A stretch of 64,000 nt of DNA from Cognaticolwellia beringensis (GTDB taxonomy: Bacteria > Pseudomonadota > Gammaproteobacteria > Enterobacterales > Alteromonadaceae): positions 2,046,001 to 2,110,000 of the forward strand of contig NZ_CP020465.1 in assembly GCF_002076895.1 (NCBI RefSeq). The letters are read 5' to 3'. Below the pieces are notes generated by a model. It was not told the DNA's origin and searched no databases. It saw nothing but the letters and a program-made list of their open reading frames with translations. Positions 27,953 to 37,084 of the stretch are shown piece by piece. The translations under genes were made by a program, and so were the position numbers. How positions within the stretch are numbered: position 1 is the first letter of the stretch; each line of letters begins with the position of its first letter.

Positions 27953-29623
27953 TTGCATAAGCTGAAAAATAAAAACAATAAAAACAATAAAAAATATAAA
28001 GGGAAGTTTATTTCAGATAATCACTTTAATGAGAAAGAAGTAGTCTCTAGCGCAACGCCGAACATTGAACCCTTAGCCCCCATTATTATTAGCGAACGTA
28101 TTGATGCTATGGATATCCTTAGGGGGCTAGCATTGGTTGGTATTCTCTTAATGAATATTGAGTGGTTTAATCGCGCACTTGCGAGTTTAGGGAGTCAAGA
28201 CACGAGTTTAACCGGGCTTGACCACGCCGTTGGCTGGTTAATTCGTTGTTTTGTGGAAGGGAAATTTTACAAATTATTTGCGTTGTTATTCGGTATGGGC
28301 TTTGCGGTTATGCTGATCAGAGCGAAAGCCGCAGAACGACCTTTTGGGGCTTGGTTTTCACGTCGTATGCTAGCGTTAATTGTACTTGGTTTACTCCATA
28401 TGATTTTTTTATGGGGCGGCGACATTCTACATAATTATGGTATTGCAGGCCTTTTCCTTTTAGGTTGGGTAACGCTACTGAAAAAACCGCATTTTAAAAA
28501 ATATGACAATCCAAAATCATTTTTCAAACTATCTGTCGTTTGGTTATCGGTACCTATCGTTTTGTCGCTTTTGGCCGGTATCGGTTTTGGGCTCTTTAAT
28601 GATACTGAAGATTTAACGAACCAGTGGCATGAGCAAATTCAATTATCAGAGCGTGTTGAGGCAATCAAATTAGCCCATGAAACATTAGCACAGCAAAAAA
28701 GTGAAGCCTTAGCAGAGGTAGCAGCGACTGAGTTACTTGTTGAAGAATCAGAAATGTCTGCAATAGAAGCGGTTAAAAGTGACATTGAAAGTGAGATTGA
28801 AAGTGAGATTGATAGTACCGTACTGGCTGGCACTGATGATGACGTGGCGGTAATTAATAGCACTGATGTTACAGCAGAGCCGATCGAGCTTTCTGATGAA
28901 GAATTAATGGAACAGCAGGCGCAAGCTATGGTTGTTCAGCAGGCTGAAATGCAACTAGAAGTCGATAAAGAAGAGCGTGCTTTTACACAAGCTAGCTACT
29001 GGCAGGCAACGGAGCATCGTTTTAATTTTTCTTTGTTTATGTTGATGTTTAGCATCCCTTTCACGCTAACCATGCTTGTGCCCATTTTTATCTTAGGTTA
29101 CTGGTTAGTGTCTAGCGGTGTGATGAAAAATTATCAACAGCATGCATCGGCATTTAAAATTATGGCCTATGTTGGTGTTGGTTTGGGCGCGGTGCTAGAA
29201 ACCGGTGGCTTGCTTGTGGCACAACATCCAGTGGCGAATCAAGTTATGCTATTACAGGGGGTTGGGCAAACATTATTCTTTATTGGTCAGTTTGTTATGA
29301 CGGTAGGGTATTTTGGCTTGATTATGCGCTTGCTAACGCATGAAAAGTGGCAAAGTCGACTTGCTGTATTTACCCCTATGGGTAGAATGGCACTGACCAA
29401 TTACATTATGCATTCAGTCATTTTAACCAGTATATTTTATGGTTATGCGGGCGGCTATTTTGGTGAAATCTCTCGGGCACCACAAATGCTAATTGTTTTT
29501 GCTATTATTGTTTTTCAACTGCTATTTTCACGTTGGTGGCTTAATAATTACGCGTTTGGCCCATTAGAATGGTTATGGCGCTGTTTGTCGTATAAAAAAT
29601 TACAACCCATGCGTATTCAGTAA
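27953..29623 (+). CDS. DUF418 family membrane protein with a large acidic insertion
   Basis: This protein of up to 556 residues has the DUF418 opening RIDAMDILRGLALVGILLMNIEWFN followed by several membrane helices. The C-terminal DUF418 helices carry GRMALTNYIMHSVI and a final FGPLEWLWR. Between them, at about residues 221-350, is a soluble acidic stretch that includes a short SDIESEIESEIDS repeat, which I do not remember as typical of the family. DUF418 proteins are thought to be polytopic transporters or enzymes; no function is established. The start is uncertain: the TTG at 27953 has no Shine-Dalgarno, and the first ATG (28109) falls inside the conserved domain. Confidence 0.78.
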   Translation: MHKLKNKNNKNNKKYKGKFISDNHFNEKEVVSSATPNIEPLAPIIISERIDAMDILRGLALVGILLMNIEWFNRALASLGSQDTSLTGLDHAVGWLIRCFVEGKFYKLFALLFGMGFAVMLIRAKAAERPFGAWFSRRMLALIVLGLLHMIFLWGGDILHNYGIAGLFLLGWVTLLKKPHFKKYDNPKSFFKLSVVWLSVPIVLSLLAGIGFGLFNDTEDLTNQWHEQIQLSERVEAIKLAHETLAQQKSEALAEVAATELLVEESEMSAIEAVKSDIESEIESEIDSTVLAGTDDDVAVINSTDVTAEPIELSDEELMEQQAQAMVVQQAEMQLEVDKEERAFTQASYWQATEHRFNFSLFMLMFSIPFTLTMLVPIFILGYWLVSSGVMKNYQQHASAFKIMAYVGVGLGAVLETGGLLVAQHPVANQVMLLQGVGQTLFFIGQFVMTVGYFGLIMRLLTHEKWQSRLAVFTPMGRMALTNYIMHSVILTSIFYGYAGGYFGEISRAPQMLIVFAIIVFQLLFSRWWLNNYAFGPLEWLWRCLSYKKLQPMRIQ

Positions 29624-29634
29624 GTTAACTTGAT

Positions 29635-29663
29635 AATAAGGCCTTTTGCCTAAGGCCTTATTT
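29635..29663. terminator. Bidirectional terminator between the DUF418 gene and ubiK
   Basis: The perfect stem AATAAGGCCT with AGGCCTTATT (29635-29644 with 29653-29662) sits between two convergent genes. It is flanked by T-rich sequence on one side and A-rich sequence on the other. Confidence 0.8.
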
Positions 29664-29665
29664 AG

Positions 29666-29917
29666 CTACTCGGCTGTTAGCTTTGCTTCAAGTGCGGCAA
29701 CTTTTTCTTCAAGGTCAGTTAATTTAGCGCGTGTTTTAATTAACACCTGCGTTTGGACATCAAATTCTTCACGTGTCACTACGTCAAGTTGAGACAGCTT
29801 ACGCTGTAAAACCACTTTAGTTTTATCTTCCATTTCGTTAGCAAAATCTTTTAATCCCGCAGGAATTGAATCCGTTACTTGTTTGGCTATTTCTTCTATT
29901 TTTTTTGCGTTGATCAT
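29666..29917 (-). CDS. ubiK: Ubiquinone biosynthesis accessory factor
   Basis: This 83-residue protein is of the BMFP (YqiC) family, with an amphipathic N-terminal half (AKKIEEIAKQVTDSIPAGLKDF) and a C-terminal coiled coil (LEEKVAALEAKL). UbiK forms a complex with UbiJ and supports the late, cytosolic steps of ubiquinone synthesis. Length is a little shorter than E. coli UbiK (96). It is a single gene; ubiJ lies 5.5 kb away in the same window. Confidence 0.88.
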   Translation of the reverse strand: MINAKKIEEIAKQVTDSIPAGLKDFANEMEDKTKVVLQRKLSQLDVVTREEFDVQTQVLIKTRAKLTDLEEKVAALEAKLTAE

Positions 29918-30102
29918 CTGTAGCTTCTTAATTGGTAAACTATAGCGTTATTGTAACCAATCTCAGTTACATTGATAATATTTTCTCGATTAAAGCTTGT
30001 AAAAATTAACTGCCACAGGTGAAAGTTGATGTTGTCTTGCCATAAAAACAGGTAAAATCTATCTCCGATTATCTTATCCACCAATTGAGTTACAACGTAG
30101 CA

Positions 30103-32121
30103 ATGAAATTAAACCCAGGTCAAAATGAAGCAAAAAAATATGTTGATGGTCCATGCTTAGTATTAGCAGGAGCGGGCAGCGGTAAAACTGGGGTTATTTG
30201 TCAGAAAATTGCGTACTTAATTCAAAATTGTGGTTATAAAGCGAAAAATATTGCAGCGGTAACATTTACCAACAAAGCCGCACGTGAAATGAAAGAGCGT
30301 GTAGTTAAAATGATGGATAAGTCGCAAACAAGGGGGTTAACGGTATGTACGTTTCACTCTTTGGGTTTAGATATTATTCGTCGAGAATTAAAAACGTTAG
30401 GCTACAAACCCGGCTTTACCTTATTTGATGATCAAGACAGCTTAGCGTTATTGAAAGAGCTCACCCAAGAGCAGCTTGATGGTGATAAAGACTTAATTAG
30501 CAAGCTTCAAATGATGATTTCAAATTGGAAGAATGAATTGTTACTGCCCGATGCTGCCATTAAACAAGCCAGTGATGCAGATGCCCTGCAATATGCTGAG
30601 TTTTATGCCATGTATCAAAAGCATATGAAGGCCTACAACGCGCTAGATTTTGATGACTTGATTTTAATACCAACGTTATTAATGCGCAATTATCCAGAAG
30701 TGCGTACGCGCTGGCAGCAAAAAATCAAGTATATGCTGGTAGATGAATATCAAGATACGAATGCCAGCCAGTATGAATTAGTAAAGCAAATAACCGGCGA
30801 GCAAGGTTTATTAACGGTTGTGGGTGACGATGACCAATCAATATACTCATGGCGTGGTGCTAAGCCGCAAAATTTAGTGTTATTAGGTGAAGACTACCCC
30901 AATCTTAAGTTGATTAAACTTGAGCAAAACTATCGCTCTAGCGGGCGTATTCTAAAGTGTGCCAATACCTTAATTGCCAATAACCCGCATGTTTATGATA
31001 AAGCGTTGTTTAGCGAGCTTAATTACGGTGTTGAATTACGTGTATTGCAAACTAAAAATGAAGATCATGAAGTAGAGCGAGTCGTCGGTGAATTAATAGG
31101 TCATCGCTTTTTAAATAAGAGTAAATTTAAAGATTATGCGATTTTGTATCGCGGTAATCATCAGTCTCGCTTACTTGAAAAAGCCTTAATGACCAACAGA
31201 ATACCTTATAAAATTAATGGCGGTACTTCGTTTTTTTCCCGTGCTGAAATAAAAGATATGATGGCGTTTTTAAGAGTGTTAGTGAACCCTGATGACGACA
31301 ACGCTTTTTTGCGTATTGTGAACGTACCACGACGAGAAATTGGTCCAACAACGCTAGAAAAATTGGGCAGTTATGCCAATATACGACAAATTAGCATGTT
31401 TGCCGCCAGTTTCGAATTAGGCCTAGAGCAACACCTAACGGGTCGCGGATTGATCAGTGTGCAACGATTTACACGTTGGTTGGTAGAGACAGCTGATCAT
31501 GCCGAGCGTGGTGAAACATCAGCGGTATTGCGCTCAATGGTGCGTGAAATTAATTACGAAGATTGGCTATACGATACCTCGCCCAGCGCAAAAGCAGCAG
31601 AAATGCGTATGAAAAACGTTACTCAGTTGTTTAGTTGGGTCACGCAAATGCTCGAAGGTGAAGACGATGAAGAGCCCATGACCTTGGCGCAAGTTGTTAC
31701 ACGACTGACTTTGCGCGACATGATGGAACGTAATGAAGATGAGGAAGATACTGACCAAGTACAATTAATGACATTACATGCCTCTAAAGGCTTGGAGTTT
31801 CCTTATGTGTTTCTCATTGGTATGGAAGAGGGCTTATTACCGCATCAAACCAGTATGGATGAAGGTAATGTTGAAGAAGAACGTCGTTTAGCTTATGTTG
31901 GCATTACCCGTGCCCAGCGAGAATTAATTTTTACTTATGCCAGAGAGCGCAGACAGTTTGGTGAGGTGTCTCGCACTGAAGCGAGTCGGTTTTTACATGA
32001 ATTACCGCAAGACGACTTAAGTTGGGAGCTCACGCAAACTAAACAGAGCATAGAAAAAAAGCAAGAGACGGCCAAAATGGGTGTGGCAAATTTACGTGAG
32101 ATGCTAAAACAAAAAAAATAA
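30103..32121 (+). CDS. rep: ATP-dependent DNA helicase Rep
   Basis: This 672-residue UvrD/Rep-type superfamily 1A helicase unwinds DNA 3' to 5' and helps replication forks past protein blocks. Walker A is [11 protein letters not shown], motif II is VDEYQDTN, motif III is [13 protein letters not shown], and motif V/VI sequence runs [16 protein letters not shown] to YVGITRAQ. The start at 30103 ([10 protein letters not shown]) matches E. coli Rep (673); an in-frame TTG at 30085 adds 6 residues. It is a single gene. Confidence 0.96.
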   Translation: MKLNPGQNEAKKYVDGPCLVLAGAGSGKTGVICQKIAYLIQNCGYKAKNIAAVTFTNKAAREMKERVVKMMDKSQTRGLTVCTFHSLGLDIIRRELKTLGYKPGFTLFDDQDSLALLKELTQEQLDGDKDLISKLQMMISNWKNELLLPDAAIKQASDADALQYAEFYAMYQKHMKAYNALDFDDLILIPTLLMRNYPEVRTRWQQKIKYMLVDEYQDTNASQYELVKQITGEQGLLTVVGDDDQSIYSWRGAKPQNLVLLGEDYPNLKLIKLEQNYRSSGRILKCANTLIANNPHVYDKALFSELNYGVELRVLQTKNEDHEVERVVGELIGHRFLNKSKFKDYAILYRGNHQSRLLEKALMTNRIPYKINGGTSFFSRAEIKDMMAFLRVLVNPDDDNAFLRIVNVPRREIGPTTLEKLGSYANIRQISMFAASFELGLEQHLTGRGLISVQRFTRWLVETADHAERGETSAVLRSMVREINYEDWLYDTSPSAKAAEMRMKNVTQLFSWVTQMLEGEDDEEPMTLAQVVTRLTLRDMMERNEDEEDTDQVQLMTLHASKGLEFPYVFLIGMEEGLLPHQTSMDEGNVEEERRLAYVGITRAQRELIFTYARERRQFGEVSRTEASRFLHELPQDDLSWELTQTKQSIEKKQETAKMGVANLREMLKQKK

Positions 32122-32250
32122 TATAAACTGACCTTAGAGCCATATTATCTATTTGAATTTCAAGATAGATTTTTCTATATTTAAACTTGTTAATGCTTTC
32201 AATAGGTATTAATCAAGCTTTAAGAAAGGTCTGTTTATTAGGAAGGTTCG

Positions 32251-33267
32251 ATGATAAAACGATCAACAACAGAAAAAATGCTACTGATATTAAGTGCGTT
32301 TGCGGTTATTACCATTTCGCCATTTGTATATTTACGTTGGCTTGATGGTGATATGGTCATGGCGTCTATTGATGCCTCACTTGTGATTGTGACGGCGGCA
32401 TTTTTTCTTTTTGTATATCGTACTAGGAAAGTTGATACCGCCAAAGCTTGGCTTTCTAGTTTCTTTGCTGTCGCTATTGTGACTATAGTTGCTATTCGTG
32501 GCGAGTCTCATTTATTTTGGTTGTACCCTTGTATGATCGCTTTTTACTATATATTACCTGCACGGGCGGCCGGCATAATATGCTTCATTGCTATCTTGCT
32601 CATTGCCATCATATTATTTCCCGTTTCTAGTGTTTTAGAATTTTTAACTATTACGTTTACACTGTTTTTAACGGCTTTATTTTCTTATGTTATTTTTAAT
32701 AATTACAACAAAACAAATGAAAAGTTAGCATTGCTAGCGAGTATTGACCCGTTAACCTCGTCAGGTAACCGTCGCGCTTTAGATAAAAAACTTGAGAAAA
32801 TTCTAGCTGATCAAAAAAGAGAGGCTTCGAAAGTTTCATTACTATTATTAGATTTAGATCATTTTAAGAAAATTAATGATAATTATGGTCATGCAAATGG
32901 CGATATAGTACTGGTGGAATTAGTCAGTTTGATACAAAAACATACCAGATCTCTAGATGATCTTTATCGCTATGGTGGTGAAGAATTTATTATTCTACCG
33001 TTAAAAGTCGACTTGTCTGAGGCTAAGCAGATAGCAGAAAAATTACGGATTATTATCGAAAAATCTACTTTTGCTGAAGATATCTCTTTAACAGTTTCTA
33101 TTGGTGTTTCACAATATCATGCTGGCGAGACCGCAGAAGCTTGGATTAGTCGAGCAGATGCCGCGCTATATGTCGCAAAAGATAGTGGCCGAAATCGTGT
33201 GGTTACAGAAACAGAAGTGACAAAGGAAGCGATTGAAGCTAAGTCAGTTGAAGAGAATGGAAGCTAG
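32251..33267 (+). CDS. Membrane-bound diguanylate cyclase
   Basis: This 338-residue protein has about six N-terminal membrane helices (residues 10-155). A GGDEF domain follows, opening with ASIDPLTSSGNRRAL and containing LDLDHFKKINDNYGHANGD. The active site reads GGEEF at 242-246. An inhibitory-site RxxD (RSLD, 233-236) sits exactly five residues before it, so product feedback is likely. It should make c-di-GMP. A hairpin without a T-run (AGCTAGG ... CCTAGCT, 33262-33285) overlaps its end. Confidence 0.9.
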   Translation: MIKRSTTEKMLLILSAFAVITISPFVYLRWLDGDMVMASIDASLVIVTAAFFLFVYRTRKVDTAKAWLSSFFAVAIVTIVAIRGESHLFWLYPCMIAFYYILPARAAGIICFIAILLIAIILFPVSSVLEFLTITFTLFLTALFSYVIFNNYNKTNEKLALLASIDPLTSSGNRRALDKKLEKILADQKREASKVSLLLLDLDHFKKINDNYGHANGDIVLVELVSLIQKHTRSLDDLYRYGGEEFIILPLKVDLSEAKQIAEKLRIIIEKSTFAEDISLTVSIGVSQYHAGETAEAWISRADAALYVAKDSGRNRVVTETEVTKEAIEAKSVEENGS

Positions 33268-33299
33268 GCCTGTGAAAACCTAGCTCTATGGTCATTATT

Positions 33300-33779
33300 T
33301 TATTCTTTGATTTCTAAAATAGCTTGTCGGTTTTGTAAATGTAAACCATTAAAAAATTTCAGTAACGTGTCGTCGTTACATGTACGGAAGTGCTTATGCT
33401 CTGGTTTGCGGAAAAAAGCACTAAGCTCGTGCTTACTTAAGGTTAACTCAGCAGAGTCGAGTAAAGCGATAATATCTTCAGCTTTTAACGCTAAAGCAAT
33501 TTTCACTTTATTAAAGACGATATTGTTATTTACTGGCTGATTCAACTGCGCTTGCGCACCCTCTTTTGCTCCACGATACTCTATTATTAAGCCATCAAGA
33601 AAACTCGCTAAATGGTTATCAGCGATCCGCGTAAAAGATGGCTCACCGTTTTTACGGAAAAAATTGCTAATTTCTTCTTCGGTTTTTGGACATTCAGCAT
33701 GTTGAAAAATAGCGGATATTTTTTCGTTGCTTAAGGTAAATATATAACGAATATGATGTAAAACTTCGTTGTTAGTCAT
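33300..33779 (-). CDS. yehS: DUF1456 family protein (YehS-like)
   Basis: This 159-residue protein is made of two similar DUF1456 repeats. The first is TNNEVLHHIRYIFTLSNEKI through ISNFFRKNGEPSF, and the second NNIVFNKVKIALALKAEDI through LSAFFRKPEHKHFR. Length and sequence match E. coli YehS (156). It is cytoplasmic and of unknown function. It is convergent with the diguanylate cyclase gene, 32 bases apart. Confidence 0.9.
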   Translation of the reverse strand: MTNNEVLHHIRYIFTLSNEKISAIFQHAECPKTEEEISNFFRKNGEPSFTRIADNHLASFLDGLIIEYRGAKEGAQAQLNQPVNNNIVFNKVKIALALKAEDIIALLDSAELTLSKHELSAFFRKPEHKHFRTCNDDTLLKFFNGLHLQNRQAILEIKE

Positions 33780-33869
33780 GTTTTTTCCTGTTTAATTAAT
33801 CTATTTTAGCACGTAGACTTATCGCTAAGTATTAAGTTTTTGCGCTATAGATAGCAAGTCGCTAACTAT

Positions 33870-35435
33870 TTAAGTAAAGCTAATGGTCAAGCAAATGGCG
33901 AGTGTGGCTATAACGGCCAGTTTTGTCATTTGCTTGCTGTGTTGTTGCTGCTGCAGCTGTATTTGTTTCAGTGACATTAATTGCTGACGCTGAGCTTCGC
34001 GATTAGTTTTTAAGTAATCGTAGACCAAATCAGGAATTTCTGGCAGTTTTTCATTCCAAAAAGGTAGGTTCTCTTTGACCTTTTTATAAACGGCTTTAAT
34101 GCCCATTTGTTCTTTTACCCAGTTTTCTAAAAATGGTTTGGCTGTTTGCCAAAGATCTAAAGCAGGGTAGAGCTGTCGGCCCAAACCTTCAATATAAAGC
34201 AGTGTTTTTTGTAGTAACACTAGCTGAGGCTGTACTTCCATATTAAAGCGTCGAGCGGTATTAAAAAGATTAACTAAAACCTGACCAAACGATATTTCAG
34301 ATAAGGGTTTATTAAATATAGGTTCGCAAACTGTGCGAATAGCAAACTCAAATTCGTCAACACTGGTCTCACTGGGTACCCAGCCTGAATCAACATGTAA
34401 TTGTGCCACTTTACGATAGTCACGGTTAAAGAATGCGACAAAATTTTCTGCTAAATAGCGCTTGTCTTCACGATTTAAGGTACCGACAATACCGTAATCA
34501 ATCGCAATCCAAGTGGGATCTAGTGGCTTTGTTGCATCGACAAAAACATTGCCAGGATGCATGTCCGCATGAAAAAAACTGTCCCGGAATACTTGCGTGA
34601 AAAAGACTTCAACACCGCGTTCAGCAAGCAGTTTCATGTCAATATTTTTTGCCTGTAATGTCTCGACTTCACCGACACCGATACCGTAAATACGCTCCAT
34701 TACCATGACGTTTTTAGAACTGTACTCACTATATATTTCAGGGACGTAAAGCACTTTGTCACTAGCTCGACCTTGGCTGAAATTGCGTTTTAATTGAATG
34801 GCATTTCCCGCTTCGCGATTTAAATCTAACTCTTCTATAATTGTTTTTTTATATTCTGCTACGACTTCAACTGGGCGTAAACGCTTACCATCGGGTAACC
34901 AACGGGCAACGACTTTGGCAAATAGCGACATGACGTTGATGTCAGCTAAAATAGTTTCTTCAATATTGGGTCGTAGTACCTTCAGCACCACTTCTTGCTC
35001 ACCATCGTGTTGTAGCAGGGTAGCCGTGTGTACTTGGGCAATAGAAGCTGATGCTAATGGAGTTAAGTCGAAATCTTTAAACTGTTCAGCAAACATTTCC
35101 GCGCCAATCGCCGTTATGATTATCTCCTGAGCAGCCTCGCCAGAAAATGCCGGCACTTTATCTTGTAATAGCGTCAGTTCTCGCGCGAAATCGTCGGGTA
35201 ATAAATCTCGGCGGGTTGATAGCATTTGACCAAACTTAACAAATACTGGACCTAATGACTCTATAGCGAGTCGAACACGCTGAGCCTTGGTTTTATCTTT
35301 GTGTTTGTTTCTAAGCCAAAACAAAGAGCCGCGTACAATTCTCATGTACCACGGCAGGTACTTTTTCGGTACAAGCTCGTCTAGCCCGAACTGAAGAAAT
35401 GTTTTTACTATTTTGTATAAACGTTTACTACTCAC
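33870..35435 (-). CDS. ubiB: Ubiquinone biosynthesis ADCK-type atypical kinase/ATPase
   Basis: This 521-residue protein belongs to the UbiB/ABC1 family needed for ubiquinone synthesis. The family-specific KxGQ motif is in [19 protein letters not shown], the ATP-site Ala-rich SASIAQVH follows, and the metal-binding region reads [15 protein letters not shown]. coli UbiB has 546 residues and two C-terminal membrane helices. Here only one clear helix is left (about 502-521), so the protein is about 25 residues short at its end. It is the last gene of the ubiE-ubiJ-ubiB operon. Confidence 0.94.
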   Translation of the reverse strand: MSSKRLYKIVKTFLQFGLDELVPKKYLPWYMRIVRGSLFWLRNKHKDKTKAQRVRLAIESLGPVFVKFGQMLSTRRDLLPDDFARELTLLQDKVPAFSGEAAQEIIITAIGAEMFAEQFKDFDLTPLASASIAQVHTATLLQHDGEQEVVLKVLRPNIEETILADINVMSLFAKVVARWLPDGKRLRPVEVVAEYKKTIIEELDLNREAGNAIQLKRNFSQGRASDKVLYVPEIYSEYSSKNVMVMERIYGIGVGEVETLQAKNIDMKLLAERGVEVFFTQVFRDSFFHADMHPGNVFVDATKPLDPTWIAIDYGIVGTLNREDKRYLAENFVAFFNRDYRKVAQLHVDSGWVPSETSVDEFEFAIRTVCEPIFNKPLSEISFGQVLVNLFNTARRFNMEVQPQLVLLQKTLLYIEGLGRQLYPALDLWQTAKPFLENWVKEQMGIKAVYKKVKENLPFWNEKLPEIPDLVYDYLKTNREAQRQQLMSLKQIQLQQQQHSKQMTKLAVIATLAICLTISFT

Positions 35436-35444
35436 CGCAGGACC

Positions 35445-36086
35445 TTATGATTTTTTGCTTTGTTGATTGATTAATTGCTCAATTCGTTGGCTTAAAACAT
35501 GAGCTTGTTGCTCTAAATGTTCTACATCATGACTAAAATAAGATATTTCAGCTGCTGTTACCATCAATCGCTTTTCATGAATTAACCATTCGCTGGCATC
35601 GGCTTGAATTTGTTGAGACGCAAAGTTTAATTTTTTTATTAACTGGCGACCTAGCTCGTCTATCTTGTAGGCAGGAATATCACCAATACGTTTGGCTAAC
35701 TCACTTTGCCAATCAATATCAAGAGTTTGAGCAATCTCGGAAAAACGCTGAGCTACTTTTAGATCACCTTGAATATCGAGTTTATCGTTTTTAATTAAAT
35801 CAGTAAGTTGTTGTTCTTTATTGAGTTCAATTAACGTGCTGATACTGGTAATGATGCAGCAATCATTATGCTCATCACTGGTCGTTACATGTATTTTTTC
35901 ATGGCTAATGGTAAAGCTTAAAGGAAACGGTAGTTCTGCAAGTTTCACCGTCAGTGTTTTCCCAGATAAAGGTTTTAATGCCCTTGTGCCGTGCAAGTTA
36001 TAGCGCAGAAACTGATTAATAACGGTTTCTAGCAGCGCGCTTAAGGCCTGAGCAAACATAAGTTGCTGACTGATAGTCTGACGCAT
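35445..36086 (-). CDS. ubiJ: Ubiquinone biosynthesis accessory protein (SCP2 domain)
   Basis: This protein of about 213 residues has an N-terminal SCP2 lipid-binding domain (LLETVINQFLRYNLHGTRALKPL through LKVAQRFSEIAQTLDIDW) and a helical C-terminal tail. UbiJ binds ubiquinone intermediates and holds the Ubi metabolon together with UbiK. I chose the ATG at 36086, 4 bases after the ubiE stop. A GTG at 36125 would overlap ubiE and add 13 unconserved residues. It lies between ubiE and ubiB as in E. coli. Confidence 0.88.
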   Translation of the reverse strand: MRQTISQQLMFAQALSALLETVINQFLRYNLHGTRALKPLSGKTLTVKLAELPFPLSFTISHEKIHVTTSDEHNDCCIITSISTLIELNKEQQLTDLIKNDKLDIQGDLKVAQRFSEIAQTLDIDWQSELAKRIGDIPAYKIDELGRQLIKKLNFASQQIQADASEWLIHEKRLMVTAAEISYFSHDVEHLEQQAHVLSQRIEQLINQQSKKS

Positions 36087-36090
36087 ACGA

Positions 36091-36882
36091 TTAAAATTTA
36101 TAACCTTTATGCAGCGCAACGACACCGCCAGTTAAATTTTTATAACTGGTTTGTTCAAAACCTGCATCATCCATCATGTTTTTCAGTGTTTCTTGATCAG
36201 GGTGCATGCGAATAGATTCTGCCAAATATTGGTAGCTTTCACCGTCTTTTGCCACTAACTCACCCATTTTAGGCAAGATATTAAAAGAATAAAAATCGTA
36301 GGCTTTATTAACTAATTCATGCTCAGGTTTAGAGAACTCTAATACTAACAAACGTCCACCAGGCTTAAGTACACGGTACATAGAGCGTAGAGCCATATCT
36401 TTATCGGTAACATTACGTAAACCAAACGCTATGGTGATCACATCAAAAGTATTATCTTCAAACGGTAAATATTGAGCGTTTGCTTGTACATATTCAATAT
36501 TTTGTACTAAACCACGGTCACGTAACTTATCGCGACCAACATTCAGCATTGAGCTATTAATATCAGCGAGTATAACTTTACCTTCGCGGCCAACAAGTTG
36601 AGAGAATTTTGCTGTTAAATCACCGGTACCACCGGCTAAGTCTAATACTTTGTTGCCTGGACGTACGCCACTGGCGTCGATGGTAAAACGTTTCCATAAG
36701 CGATGAATACCAAATGACATCAAATCATTCATCACATCGTATTGCTGGGCAACAGAATGAAATACGCTGGCAACTTTCGACTCTTTTTCATTTTTTTCGA
36801 CGGTTTGAAAACCAAAGTGAGTGGTGGCTTCTTCACTGTTGTCGTTGTTAATTGGATGATTTTGATCGTGTGCAGACATCAT
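36091..36882 (-). CDS. ubiE: Bifunctional demethylmenaquinone / 2-methoxy-6-polyprenyl-benzoquinol methyltransferase
   Basis: This 263-residue class I SAM methyltransferase has the binding motif [17 protein letters not shown] and the family signatures [17 protein letters not shown] and [17 protein letters not shown]. It methylates carbon of the quinone ring in ubiquinone synthesis (and menaquinone synthesis where present). It carries about 12 extra N-terminal residues compared with E. coli UbiE (251). It is the first gene of the ubi operon. Confidence 0.96.
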   Translation of the reverse strand: MMSAHDQNHPINNDNSEEATTHFGFQTVEKNEKESKVASVFHSVAQQYDVMNDLMSFGIHRLWKRFTIDASGVRPGNKVLDLAGGTGDLTAKFSQLVGREGKVILADINSSMLNVGRDKLRDRGLVQNIEYVQANAQYLPFEDNTFDVITIAFGLRNVTDKDMALRSMYRVLKPGGRLLVLEFSKPEHELVNKAYDFYSFNILPKMGELVAKDGESYQYLAESIRMHPDQETLKNMMDDAGFEQTSYKNLTGGVVALHKGYKF

Positions 36883-37084
36883 GGTTTCGCTTTAAACTAA
36901 AATTACTGCTAGTTTACCGCATTTTTTTAGATTAATTAACACTTCCGAACAAGGTGGTAGATATTAAACACAACTCAGGTTTAATAAAGGTTGTTAACAA
37001 GTGACATTTAGGGCCATTTTTGTTGCTTTTTTTGCCCTGATACTGGGTCTCTAATCGGTTAAGTCATAGCTAAGGTTTTCAGCT

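Noticed and set aside
33262..33285. Hairpin AGCTAGG ... CCTAGCT between convergent genes as a terminator
   Set aside because: No T-run on either strand, so it is not a convincing intrinsic terminator.
34798..35130. 110-codon plus-strand frame inside ubiB
   Set aside because: Antisense shadow of a well-identified gene.
36087..36125. Longer ubiJ start (GTG at 36125)
   Set aside because: It overlaps ubiE by 35 bases and adds residues not seen in UbiJ; the ATG at 36086 fits family length.
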